A DNA stretch of 64,000 nt, taken from NCBI RefSeq assembly GCF_040137905.1, contig NZ_JBEFDG010000042.1:1-64000 (forward strand), in the 5' to 3' direction. Position numbers and translations under genes: made by a program. The notes below the pieces were generated by a model, which was not told the origin of the DNA, did no database searches, and saw nothing but the letters and a program-made list of their open reading frames with translations. The DNA is from Corticimicrobacter sp040137905. GTDB taxonomy: Bacteria; Pseudomonadota; Gammaproteobacteria; Burkholderiales; Burkholderiaceae_B. Positions 55,611-63,764 of this stretch are shown here, one piece after another (position 1 is the stretch's first letter; every line of letters begins with the position of its first letter).

Positions 55611-55648
55611 AGAAAACAGCCCTACGGACTCATAATCCGTTGGGCTGT
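55611..55648 (-). terminator. Rho-independent terminator of htpG
   Basis: On the minus strand, ACAGCCCAACGGA, a 7-nt loop TTATGAG, then TCCGTAGGGCTGT and TTTTCTTAT. The stem (13 bp with one mismatch) lies 33 nt after the htpG stop. Its centre, ACGGACTCATAATCCGT on the plus strand, resembles a tRNA anticodon arm with CAT. Confidence 0.8.
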
Positions 55649-55681
55649 CTCACAGTATTACAGCCTGACGATGCTACAAGC

Positions 55682-57583
55682 CTATTGCAGCAGCAGCTTG
55701 TTCAACCGTTGCACGAACCCGGCGGCATCCGGCAGGGCATTGCCTTCGACCAGCAGGGCCTGATCCAGCAGCACGTTGGCCCACTCGTCGAACTGATCGT
55801 CGGAAGCCGCCTGGATGCGCGCCAGCAGGGCGTGATCCGGGTTGATTTCCAGCGTCGGCTTGATGTCGGGGGCGCTCTGACCAGCCGCCTGCAGCATGCG
55901 TTGCAGGTGCGGGCTCAGTTCGTTTTCACCCACCACGATGCAGGCGGGGGAATCGACCAGGCGCGAACTGGTGCGCACTTCCTTGACACGGGCTTCCAGG
56001 GCTTTCTGCAGACGCTCGACCAGCGGCTTGAACTGCTCGGCCACTTCGGCGCGGCGCTTCTTTTCCTCTTCGTCGGCCAGATCGTCCAGCTCCAGGCCAC
56101 CCTTGGCGACCGACACCAGCGACTTGCCGTCGAATTCACGCAGGTAGGACAGCATCCACTCGTCCACGCGGTCGGACAGCAGCAGGACTTCGATGCCCTT
56201 CTTGCGGAAGACTTCGAGGTGCGGGCTGGCCAGCGCGGCGGCATGGCTGTCGGCGGTGACGTAGTAGATCTTGTCCTGGCCTTCCTTCATGCGGCCCACG
56301 TAGTCGGCCAACGACACGGCCTGCGTGGCATCCTCGCTGTGGGTGGAGGCAAAGCGCAGCAGCTTGGCGATGCGTTCCTGGTTGGCGAAGTCTTCGCCGG
56401 TACCTTCTTTCAGCACCTGGCCAAAGGCCGCCCAGAAGAGTGCATAGTCTTCGGCACGGTTTTCCGCCAGGTCTTCCAGCAGCGACAGGATGCGCTTGGT
56501 CGAGCCTTCGCGGATGGCGCGCACGTCGCGGCTTTCCTGCAGGATCTCGCGGGACACATTGAGCGGCAGGTCGGCAGAGTCGATCACGCCGCGCACAAAG
56601 CGCAGGTAGTTGGGGAGCAGTTGCTCGGCATCATCCATGATGAAGACGCGACGCACGTACAGCTTGACGCCGCGCTTGGCATCGCGATCCCACAGGTCGA
56701 AGGGGGCGCGCTTGGGGATGTACAGCAATTGCGTGTACTCGCTGCGGCCCTCGACGCGGTTGTGGGTCCAGGCCAGCGGGTCTTCGAAGTCGTGCGAGAC
56801 GTGCTTGTAAAATTCCTTGTACTGCTCGTCGGTGATGTCCGACTTGCTGCGGGTCCACAGGGCGCTGGCCTGGTTGACGCTTTCCAGCTCGGCGGTCTTG
56901 ACCTGTTCGGACTTGTCGCTGTCCCATTCTTCCTTGTGCATGCGCACCGGCAGGGAAATATGGTCGGAGTAGCGGCGCAGGATTTCGCGCAGCTTCCAGC
57001 CGCTGAGCAGTTCGTCCTCGTCGGCGCGCAGGTGCAGGATGATGTCGGAGCCACGGGTAGCCTTGTCGGCCTGGGCGATGGTGAACTCACCCTGGCCGTC
57101 GGACTCCCAGCGCACGCCCTGGTCGGCCGGCAACCCGGCGCGGCGGCTGATAACGGTGACCTTGTCGGCCACGATGAAAGACGAATAGAAACCGACACCG
57201 AACTGGCCGATCAGTTGCGCATCCTTTTGCTTGTCGCCGGTCAGTTGCGAGAAGAACTCTCGCGTGCCTGAACGGGCGATGGTGCCCAGGTTGGCCACGG
57301 CCTCTTCACGCGACAGGCCGATGCCGTTGTCGGAAATGGTGAGGGTGCGGGCATCCTTGTCGTAATCGATGGTGATCGCCAGCTCTTCGCCGCCCTCGAG
57401 CAGCTCGGGCTTGTCCAGGGCTTCGAAGCGCAGTTTGTCGCAGGCATCCGACGCATTGGAGACCAGCTCGCGCAGGAAAATTTCCTTGTTGCTGTACAGC
57501 GAGTGGATCATCAGGTGCAGCAACTGCTTGACCTCGGCCTGAAAGCCCAGGGTTTCGGCGGACTGTGTGCTTGAGTCTGTCAT
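55682..57583 (-). CDS. htpG: Chaperone HtpG (Hsp90)
   Basis: A 633-residue bacterial Hsp90. The N-terminal GHKL ATPase has FLRELVSNASDACDKLRFEAL, DNGIGLSREEAVANLGTIARSGT and GQFGVGFYSSFIVADKV; the middle domain has the LYVRRVFIMDDAEQLLPNYLRFVRGVIDS segment and the C-terminal dimerisation domain is complete. The ATG at 57583 begins the usual MTDSSTQSAETLGFQ N-terminus. A frame continues upstream without coding character. Confidence 0.98.
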   Translation of the reverse strand: MTDSSTQSAETLGFQAEVKQLLHLMIHSLYSNKEIFLRELVSNASDACDKLRFEALDKPELLEGGEELAITIDYDKDARTLTISDNGIGLSREEAVANLGTIARSGTREFFSQLTGDKQKDAQLIGQFGVGFYSSFIVADKVTVISRRAGLPADQGVRWESDGQGEFTIAQADKATRGSDIILHLRADEDELLSGWKLREILRRYSDHISLPVRMHKEEWDSDKSEQVKTAELESVNQASALWTRSKSDITDEQYKEFYKHVSHDFEDPLAWTHNRVEGRSEYTQLLYIPKRAPFDLWDRDAKRGVKLYVRRVFIMDDAEQLLPNYLRFVRGVIDSADLPLNVSREILQESRDVRAIREGSTKRILSLLEDLAENRAEDYALFWAAFGQVLKEGTGEDFANQERIAKLLRFASTHSEDATQAVSLADYVGRMKEGQDKIYYVTADSHAAALASPHLEVFRKKGIEVLLLSDRVDEWMLSYLREFDGKSLVSVAKGGLELDDLADEEEKKRRAEVAEQFKPLVERLQKALEARVKEVRTSSRLVDSPACIVVGENELSPHLQRMLQAAGQSAPDIKPTLEINPDHALLARIQAASDDQFDEWANVLLDQALLVEGNALPDAAGFVQRLNKLLLQ

Positions 57584-57689
57584 GGTATGGATCGGGTTGG
57601 TAGGTTGATCAAAGACGTAACCCGATCCATATGGGGATGGTGTGGCGAAGTTCAAGAGGTGCCGCGCGGGTTCAGAGCAGCAGAAAGGC

Positions 57690-58106
57690 TCAGGCCAGTT
57701 GGATGATCTGGTTGAGCACGGCCAGCACCTGGGCGAACTGGCCGTCCGGCGCGCGCCCTGCGGGATGCGGGTTGGCCCGGCGTGCCCGCCAGTCGAATGA
57801 TTTGGGCTGATGGCACAGTACGTAGCTGGCCTGTCCGGCCTTGCGCCCGGTGGCGGTGCCGACCTCGATGGCAAAGGGATGGTCTGCGTTGCAGGCCGCT
57901 GTGCTCATGGGCAGTCCGACGACCAGCGAGGTACGGGCATTGAAGGCCTGGGGGGATAGTACGAGAAAGGGGTGCATGTCCCGCATTTCACGACCGGCTT
58001 GCGGATTGCAGTCGATCCAGATGATGTCCTGGCGTTCGGGAACCCAGGATGGCTCGGCCTGCCTGTCGGTACGCCCGCCTGCGGGGGGCGCTGCGCGGCT
58101 TACCAT
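57690..58106 (-). CDS. mazF: MazF/PemK-type toxin
   Basis: A 138-residue PemK/MazF endoribonuclease. It has the N-terminal WVPERQDIIWIDCNPQAGREM with the catalytic-Arg region, HPFLVLSPQAFN, VVGLPMST and the conserved QPKSFDWRARRA motif. These toxins cleave mRNA at short motifs. The ATG overlaps the mazE stop as ATGGTAA, so translation is coupled. The N-terminus carries about 18 extra residues relative to short MazF proteins. Confidence 0.92.
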   Translation of the reverse strand: MVSRAAPPAGGRTDRQAEPSWVPERQDIIWIDCNPQAGREMRDMHPFLVLSPQAFNARTSLVVGLPMSTAACNADHPFAIEVGTATGRKAGQASYVLCHQPKSFDWRARRANPHPAGRAPDGQFAQVLAVLNQIIQLA

Positions 58107-58351
58107 TGCTCTGCGCCCAGTGGCCGGTCTGTCACCATCGTTTCGCCATCGTGACGCGATGGGTCGTAGCGGGCCAGGCGTTGCGCCAGCGTGGGCTGCG
58201 TATCGCGAATGGGGGTGATGATGATGCTGTCGCCCTCGACACAGATGCGTACCCGCTGGTCGGCCTGCAACCGGGCCGACCGCGCGATGGCCGCAGGCAG
58301 CCTGACCCCCAGGTTGTTGCCCCAGCGCTTGATATCCTGCTCGGTTTCCAT
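58100..58351 (-). CDS. mazE: MazE-type antitoxin
   Basis: An 83-residue AbrB-fold antitoxin with IKRWGNNLGVRLPAAIARSARLQADQRV (DNA-binding swapped hairpin) and a C-terminal acidic, disordered-looking tail that would block MazF. A GGGAG site 6 nt before the ATG at 58351 fits. A GTATATAC palindrome at 58394-58401 lies in the upstream region and may be part of an operator. Confidence 0.92.
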   Translation of the reverse strand: METEQDIKRWGNNLGVRLPAAIARSARLQADQRVRICVEGDSIIITPIRDTQPTLAQRLARYDPSRHDGETMVTDRPLGAEQW

Positions 58352-58494
58352 CGTCGACTCCCGGCTTCATTGCATGCAAAATGTTTAAATAAAGTATATA
58401 CATGGTGAATGCCCAAAGCAATGGACATCCACTGTAAGCCGGGCATGCTCGTGGCTGGCGGGAGACGGGACGTTTTTGTCCCATGCCGCATGCC

Positions 58495-60957
58495 TTACAT
58501 CTGATAGCGCAGTGTCAGCATCCAGTTGCGTGGCGCACCGTAGAAGTTGTGGCTGTAGCTGGTTGAACTGAAATAACGCTTGTCGGTCAGGTTGTCGATG
58601 TTCAGCGCAGCCGAGAATGCAGGGGTGAACTGGTATGCGAGCCGGGCGTTCAGCACGGTGTAACCTCCCTGTATGCGGCCGTTGTAGCCGAAGCCGGCCG
58701 CGCGACTCTGTACATTCATGCCCCCGCCGACCGACAGACGATGCCACTCTCCCGGCAGGCGGTAATTTGCCCACAGACGCAGAATGTGGCGCGGCAGGCC
58801 GGTATTGGCCGAGATGTTGTAGCCGACTCCAGGTGTGTCCCCCAGGTACTTGACTGACGTATAGGTATAGGAGGCGGAGAGTTGCATGCCGCGCAGGACT
58901 TCGCCGTTGATTTCTGCTTCGAAGCCCTGGCTGCGAACGTTGGCCGACGAGCGATAGCAGGTTCCACCGCATTGCACATTGGCAACCGTTTCAGAGACGG
59001 CGTCATCCTCGAAGGCGATGTTGTGCTGCTCTGTGCGAAACAGGGCAAAGCTGGCAAGGGCGCGTCCCTCAAGGATGTCTCCCTTGATGCCGACCTCGTA
59101 ATTGCGTCCGGTGATGGGGGTCAGGAAGGCACCTGTGACGTCGCGCTGGCTTTGCGGGAGAAATATCTCGGCGTAGTTGCCATAGACGGACCATTGCGCA
59201 TCAAGCGCATGGCTCAGGCCGGCGAAAGCCGTGAATTCGTTGCTGATGCTGGCGTTGGTTTCCGACAGGCCCCAGGCACCGTCGGACGTGTAGGTCTGGT
59301 TGAAAGACGACAGTCGCCCGCCCAGAATCATGTTCAGTCGATCGGTCAGCGCATAGTCTGCGGCCATATACATGCCATGTTTGCGCGAGCGGTAGCCGTC
59401 GTCCATGCGATTGGCTGCCAGAATTTCCGCAGCGCTGGGTTCCGGGATGGTGGAGACCCCGAAATAATCGCTGCCGAACAGTTCTATGTCGCGCTTCCAT
59501 CCCCACAGATCCTTGCTCGATTGGTGCGAGAAGTTGGCTCCGGCCGTGAGTCGAAGCGCACGCCCGAAAAGGGTGGTTTTGCCATCGAGATAGGCATCGG
59601 CACCGACCGTGCTGGAGTGCATGTCGAAGTAATAGACATCGCCGTGGATGGAGGTCGGCGTTCCGGTGCGGTAGCGCCGCAGCAGGTATTTCTGATCGTT
59701 GAACTCATCGACCTTGACTGTCGACAGTTTGAACGCCCAGTCCTCGTTGAAGCGGTGTCCGAGGTCCAGGTAGTAGGTGTCCTGTGCCTTGCTGCGGCGA
59801 CTCCAGGGGGTACTGAGATTGGTGCTTCTGCCATAGTCGGGCATGCTGCCGTCGGGATAGTTGGGCAGGCCTTGCCAGTCCATCCTGCCGTAGGGCTTTT
59901 CGCTGCTGAAGCCGAGGCCCAGCGTCGTGGCCGGCCCCAGATCAATGTCCAGGGCGGCATACAGCGTCCGTTCCCTGGCGTTCAGGTAGTCGCGAAACGA
60001 GTTGGCCTTGCCATAGTGGGCAACCAGGCGGCCGCGTACGGTGCCGTTGGCGTTCAGAGGACCGCCCAGATCGGCTTGCACACTGCCGGTATCCCACGAG
60101 CCGATTGCCGTGCTCAAAATGGCCTGGCGTTCATGTGTGGGGCGCTTGCGGACCAGATTGATCGAGCCCGATGGATTGCCGGCTCCTTCGAAAAGGCCTT
60201 GCGCACCGCGCAGAATTTCGACGCGGTCATAAATCGCCATGTCGCTGTTGAAGGATGAGCCGCGTGCATACAGTTGCCGCTCCAGCGGCACGCCGTCGAA
60301 CTGATAGCTGTCGATGAAAAAGCCGCGTGAATAAGCATGCCCGCCTGGCTCATTTGAAATCAGGGTGACACCGGGTGCATTCTGCAGGGCCTCGTGGATG
60401 TCCGTGATGTTCTGGTCTTCGATGCGCTGGCGAGTGATCACAGAGACAGCCTGGGGGATTTCGCGCAGTGTTCGGTCACCCTTGCCGATGCTGATGGTGT
60501 CGGACATATACGACTGCGTACCTTCCGTAGTGGCACTGCCCGAGCCTCTGACGGTGATGGTGTCCAGCGTCTGCATGCCAGCTTGGGTTCGTATCGATTG
60601 CAGGATGAAACCGCCTTGCGGGCTGGGTATGGCTTCCAGCCGGGAGCCGGATAGCAAGTGCTGCAGGCCCGCAGTCGGGGTGTAACGCCCTTCCAGGCCT
60701 GGGGTAGTCAGACCCTGAATCAATTCGGCGTCGGCACGGATGGGAATGCCCGCCTGCAGGCCGAATTGCCCGATGGCCGTGCCCAGGCTGCCTGCCGGAA
60801 TCGAGAAATCGATCTGTGCCTGGTGATCACTGTCAGTCTGCGGTGTGGCCGGCTGGGCGTACGCAGGCGGTGGCAGCATGCCGTGGATGGCACTCAGGCT
60901 GAGTGCCAGCACCAGGCTGCGCAGGGTAAAGGCGTTCGGTAGGGGAGTACGGCGCAT
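58495..60957 (-). CDS. TonB-dependent siderophore receptor with N-terminal signalling (STN) domain
   Basis: An 820-residue outer-membrane receptor. A signal peptide ends near PAYAQ. An STN signalling domain follows (about 48-100: IDFSIPAGSLGTAIGQFGLQAGIPI ... LSGSRLEAI), then a TonB-box-like TLDTITVRGSG, the plug (about 160-290) and a 22-strand barrel ending in FYGAPRNWMLTLRYQM. The STN domain with the upstream FecR/FecI genes makes it a FecA-type transducer: the ligand both is imported and activates transcription. The siderophore is unknown. Confidence 0.95.
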   Translation of the reverse strand: MRRTPLPNAFTLRSLVLALSLSAIHGMLPPPAYAQPATPQTDSDHQAQIDFSIPAGSLGTAIGQFGLQAGIPIRADAELIQGLTTPGLEGRYTPTAGLQHLLSGSRLEAIPSPQGGFILQSIRTQAGMQTLDTITVRGSGSATTEGTQSYMSDTISIGKGDRTLREIPQAVSVITRQRIEDQNITDIHEALQNAPGVTLISNEPGGHAYSRGFFIDSYQFDGVPLERQLYARGSSFNSDMAIYDRVEILRGAQGLFEGAGNPSGSINLVRKRPTHERQAILSTAIGSWDTGSVQADLGGPLNANGTVRGRLVAHYGKANSFRDYLNARERTLYAALDIDLGPATTLGLGFSSEKPYGRMDWQGLPNYPDGSMPDYGRSTNLSTPWSRRSKAQDTYYLDLGHRFNEDWAFKLSTVKVDEFNDQKYLLRRYRTGTPTSIHGDVYYFDMHSSTVGADAYLDGKTTLFGRALRLTAGANFSHQSSKDLWGWKRDIELFGSDYFGVSTIPEPSAAEILAANRMDDGYRSRKHGMYMAADYALTDRLNMILGGRLSSFNQTYTSDGAWGLSETNASISNEFTAFAGLSHALDAQWSVYGNYAEIFLPQSQRDVTGAFLTPITGRNYEVGIKGDILEGRALASFALFRTEQHNIAFEDDAVSETVANVQCGGTCYRSSANVRSQGFEAEINGEVLRGMQLSASYTYTSVKYLGDTPGVGYNISANTGLPRHILRLWANYRLPGEWHRLSVGGGMNVQSRAAGFGYNGRIQGGYTVLNARLAYQFTPAFSAALNIDNLTDKRYFSSTSYSHNFYGAPRNWMLTLRYQM

Positions 60958-61068
60958 GGCGTCAGGATTCCAGGATCAAAAGTTCATGAGGCGCACGCCG
61001 GGGCCCTCGGGTGCAGTCATGAGGCTTGACGCCTGGAATCGATGGAAACGCCGGATGAGTTACAAATT

Positions 61069-62079
61069 TTACGTTTTGGCCGCAACGCGGACCCACCAGC
61101 CCGTGGTGCGGCGGATCTCGATGGGCAGCACCTCGGCCAGCATGGCCAGCGTGCGATCCGTGTCGGCCAGGGGAAATGCGCCAGTCACGGGCAAGTGGGC
61201 CAGTTCGGGCTGGCAGCGCAGCACGCCGCTGCGATAGCGGCCCAGTTCGGCAATGAATTCGCCCAGCGGCATCTGGTCTGCCACCAGCATGCCGCGGGTC
61301 CAACTGTCTGCGCCTGCAATAGGGGCGTCGAGCATCTCCACGCTGTCGAAGGTCAGTTGTGCCTGCTGGCCTGCCTCGACACGGGTATGGCTGGCGGGCG
61401 CATCGACCGGATGCAGCTCGACGGCACCTTCCTGCACGCTGACGGCAATGACCGGCGTGCGGGCATCCATGTCGCGCACGATAAAGCGCGTGCCCACCGG
61501 CGTAATGGCACCGGCCCGGGTTTGCAGCACGAATGGCCGGTTCTGCCGGTCGGGGGCGGTGCGGATCATGACCTCGCCGGCCTGCAGCACCACCAGACGC
61601 TGGTCGCTGCTGTAGCGGATATCCACGGCACTGGCCGTATTGAGCAACAGTTCGCCGCCATCGGCCAGCGCGATGCGGCGCTGTTCGCCCGGGCGGGTAC
61701 GGTAGTCCGCCACCCAGCGCCGACGCGCCGGATGGACATAGCCCTGCCAGGTCACCAGACCGACCAGGCCGCCTGTCGCCAGTACCTTGAGTGCCTGGCG
61801 ACGGCTGGGTCGGCCCAGTTGCGGGTGGCGCAGGGCATGCCCGGCCAGTTGGCCGAACGAGGCCGTCCGGTCATGGATCTGCTCGCCCAGCGCCGCCATG
61901 CGCTGCCAGGCAAGCTCATGATGGGGATGGCTCTGGCGCCAGAGCGTGCAGGCCTCGACATCGGCGGGGCTGGGCGCTTCACGCAGCCGTACCAGCCAGT
62001 CGGCTGCGGCGGCAATGACCTCGGGCGGAATCTGCGCGGCGTCGGGTCGGACTCGTCGGAATATCGGCGGTTTGCGCAT
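61069..62079 (-). CDS. FecR-type anti-sigma/sigma regulator
   Basis: A 336-residue inner-membrane protein of the FecR family. The N-terminal cytoplasmic DUF4880-like part (IPPEVIAAAADWLVRLREAPSPADVEACTLWRQ) binds the sigma factor. One membrane segment lies near 105-125, followed by the periplasmic FecR domain (VGTRFIVRDMD ... VSVQEGAVELHP) and the C-terminal part that meets the receptor STN domain. The ATG at 62079 is chosen because the longer frame overlaps fecI. Confidence 0.92.
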   Translation of the reverse strand: MRKPPIFRRVRPDAAQIPPEVIAAAADWLVRLREAPSPADVEACTLWRQSHPHHELAWQRMAALGEQIHDRTASFGQLAGHALRHPQLGRPSRRQALKVLATGGLVGLVTWQGYVHPARRRWVADYRTRPGEQRRIALADGGELLLNTASAVDIRYSSDQRLVVLQAGEVMIRTAPDRQNRPFVLQTRAGAITPVGTRFIVRDMDARTPVIAVSVQEGAVELHPVDAPASHTRVEAGQQAQLTFDSVEMLDAPIAGADSWTRGMLVADQMPLGEFIAELGRYRSGVLRCQPELAHLPVTGAFPLADTDRTLAMLAEVLPIEIRRTTGWWVRVAAKT

Positions 62080-62129
62080 GGGCGGCTGGGCGTCGGACAG
62101 AAGGTTCGGGGCGGCGTGAGAGGTGGCAA

Positions 62130-62660
62130 TCAGCCGTAGAGGACCACGTAGCAGTGCGCCAGTGCGCGTGCCAGGGATTTCTGTACGGCATTGCGCGTCA
62201 TGCCAAGCTGCGCGCCAATGTCTGTATACGACATCCCCTGCACCTGCGCAAGGATGAAGACATTGCGGCACTTGAGCGGCAGGCCGTCGAGCATATCCAG
62301 CAGTGCCTCCAGCGTCTGCAGCACCTGCAGGTGCTGTTCGGGCGAGGGCGCATGCTGCGCCGGCATCAGCGCCAGCGCCTCGGCATAGGCCTGCTCCAGC
62401 GCCGTGCGACGTGCCCGACCGATCACCAGCCGCTGTGCGATGGTAGTCAGGTAGGCGCGGGGTTCAAGGATGGGGGCGGTATCGCGGCTGCGCAGCAATC
62501 GCTCGAATGTGTCCTGGGCCAGATCGGCCGCATCGTGCGCATCGCCCAGCTTGCGGCGCAGCCAGCCGTACAGCCAGGCGTGGTGCTCGGCGTAGATGCG
62601 CTGCACAGCCTGCCGGGGCGCGGTAGGCATGGCGTTGGGAGAAGGGCTGTCTGCGATCAT
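62130..62660 (-). CDS. FecI-type ECF sigma factor
   Basis: A 176-residue ECF sigma factor. Region 2 is ADLAQDTFERLLRSRD ... EPRAYLTTIAQRLVIGRARR and region 4 is MLDGLPLKCRNVFILAQVQGMSYTDIGAQLGMTRNAVQKSL. ATG at 62660 is preferred, with an in-frame GTG at 62666. It is first of the sigma-FecR-receptor set and a Fur-like site lies upstream, fitting iron-controlled cell-surface signalling. Confidence 0.94.
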   Translation of the reverse strand: MIADSPSPNAMPTAPRQAVQRIYAEHHAWLYGWLRRKLGDAHDAADLAQDTFERLLRSRDTAPILEPRAYLTTIAQRLVIGRARRTALEQAYAEALALMPAQHAPSPEQHLQVLQTLEALLDMLDGLPLKCRNVFILAQVQGMSYTDIGAQLGMTRNAVQKSLARALAHCYVVLYG

Positions 62661-62707
62661 GGACACGGGATGTGGCGGGCCGGTCTGTCTGCTGAAATAG
62701 CAAAGAT

Positions 62708-62726
62708 ATTGAAAACTGTTCTTGAT
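62708..62726. promoter_or_regulatory. Possible Fur box upstream of the FecI-type sigma gene
   Basis: ATTGAAAACTGTTCTTGAT has imperfect dyad symmetry (6 of 9 arm positions) and AT-rich content, centred about 57 nt before the sigma gene. It is weaker than the Fur consensus. Confidence 0.4.
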
Positions 62727-62782
62727 TATAGGCGGTTTTGGGGGCGGGCTGGGTGCGCTGTTCGCGAGGCGGTGAGTTCGGG

Positions 62783-62788
62783 TATAAT
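62783..62788 (+). promoter_or_regulatory. -10 element of tRNA-Leu promoter
   Basis: A perfect TATAAT, preceded by GGG, lies 78 nt before tRNA-Leu. No good -35 was found. Confidence 0.5.
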
Positions 62789-62865
62789 TATCGGCTTGCG
62801 TTGCGCCATACGGCGTTGCGCTTCACCATCCGGTCCATGTGATCAGCAGGGACCGCGACAGACTC

Positions 62866-62950
62866 GCCCGAGTGGTGAAATTGGTAGACGCAGGGGACTC
62901 AAAATCCCCCGCCGCAAGGCGTGCCGGTTCGATTCCGGCCTCGGGCACCA
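62866..62950 (+). tRNA. tRNA-Leu (anticodon CAA)
   Basis: An 85-nt class II tRNA. The acceptor GCCCGAG pairs with CTCGGGC, followed by ACCA. The anticodon arm GGGGA-CTCAAAA-TCCCC gives CAA (reads UUG). The variable arm is CGCCGCAAGGCG and the T-arm contains GGTTCGATTCC. A gene-free region and then AT-rich sequence follow, so its 3' end is a candidate integration site. Confidence 0.98.
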
Positions 62951-63033
62951 TTCAAAAACTTCTTAAAAATCAACAGCTTGGAAGTGTTTTCAGCACAAGC
63001 CCCATACCAGAGAATTTCTTGAGAAAGTGGTCA

Positions 63034-63052
63034 GGTACAGTTTCGGTACAGT
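63034..63052. repeat. Direct repeat GGTACAGT-TTC-GGTACAGT
   Basis: Two identical 8-mers (63034-63041 and 63045-63052), one helical turn apart, 84 nt after tRNA-Leu. This could be a protein-binding site for an integrase or excision factor. Chance occurrence cannot be excluded. Confidence 0.5.
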
Positions 63053-63096
63053 GATGCGGCGCTAGCCCCACTGCGGAACACTTATACATCTGCATC

Positions 63097-63126
63097 GGCC
63101 TCGCCATCGGCGGGGCCATTTCTTTT
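63097..63126 (+). terminator. Terminator-like hairpin after tRNA-Leu
   Basis: GGCCTCGCC, loop ATC, GGCGGGGCC (nine pairs with one G-T), followed by ATTTCTTTT. It would end transcripts that run past tRNA-Leu. Confidence 0.6.
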
Positions 63127-63633
63127 GTCGTCGCACATCTCTCTGCGCTTCCTGGGCAACCTCTTCGGTTGCAGCCCGCGTCCGTTCTGCCGGACTGGCT
63201 GCAGGGGCAGGCACAACGGCTTTGCCTTGTTCCTACCCCTTGCCGAGAAGCTGCATGGCCTCCAGACGCGTCAAGGGTAAGGGCTACGCCCGGCATCCTC
63301 ACCCGTTCCCTACGCTTTGCTTCGGGCTGCGGCCTTCGGTCCCGCCCTTGACACCTCTTCCAGCCAGAATCACCACACGCATACCGAATTGCGCCATAGA
63401 CAGCGCGGATGACGGGTCAAGGGTTGGTGCGGCCCGCAGCCCTATGGGCGAGGACACGGCCCCTTGATGCGTCAGGAGTACCCACACGCTGCGCCCGGGG
63501 GGGTAGGTGTTCAGGGCCATCGGCCCGTAACCCCTGCCCCCGAGGCTCCCGCCGGCGAGGGTGGAGAGTCCAGAGAGGCAAAGCTTCTTTGGGAAGTACG
63601 CTCACCAACGGGAAGCCCGTATAGCTGTTAATC

Positions 63634-63701
63634 GGGAAAACCTATTGATAGGCAGAAAAACAAGACAATTTCTGCGTGAAGTCTTATTTGCTGGTTTTCC
63701 C
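63634..63701. repeat. Nested inverted repeats in AT-rich sequence
   Basis: The outer arms GGGAAAACC (63634-63642) and GGTTTTCCC (63693-63701) are perfect. Inside them lie a CCTAT-TG-ATAGG palindrome (63641-63652) and an AAGAC/GTCTT pair (63662-63666, 63681-63685). The cluster lies about 65 nt before the start of the partial gene. This resembles transfer origins, recombination sites or operator clusters, but no function is shown. Confidence 0.6.
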
Positions 63702-63734
63702 TACAAATCACCAAAAAATCCCACACCTTGTAAA

Positions 63735-63744
63735 ATAACGTTAT
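63735..63744. promoter_or_regulatory. ATAACGTTAT palindrome before the partial right-edge gene
   Basis: A perfect 10-nt palindrome 20 nt before the ATG and just before the ribosome site. It is a candidate operator for the downstream gene. Confidence 0.35.
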
Positions 63745-63764
63745 CTAAAGCACGGGAGACAACC

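Larger units (their letters stand above)
62951..63764. other. Gene-free region downstream of tRNA-Leu
   Basis: About 810 nt without a supportable gene. Open frames here are short, compete on both strands and match no family. It contains a direct GGTACAGT pair, a hairpin terminator, a GC-rich middle section (63130-63600) with a short hairpin ACGGG-AAG-CCCGT, and an AT-rich section with nested inverted repeats before the partial gene at the right edge. Confidence 0.7.

Noticed and set aside
55616..55648. A possible tRNA gene at the CTCATAA hairpin
   Set aside because: Only an anticodon-arm-like segment exists. There is no acceptor stem, D-arm, T-arm or CCA, and the position and T-run fit a terminator.
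62839..63054. A short open frame through tRNA-Leu
   Set aside because: It contains the tRNA sequence itself, so it is a chance frame.
63120..63640. Several 60-110 codon frames on both strands in the region after tRNA-Leu
   Set aside because: They overlap each other on both strands, have no ribosome sites or family resemblance, and include Pro/Arg-rich runs expected from GC-rich noncoding DNA.
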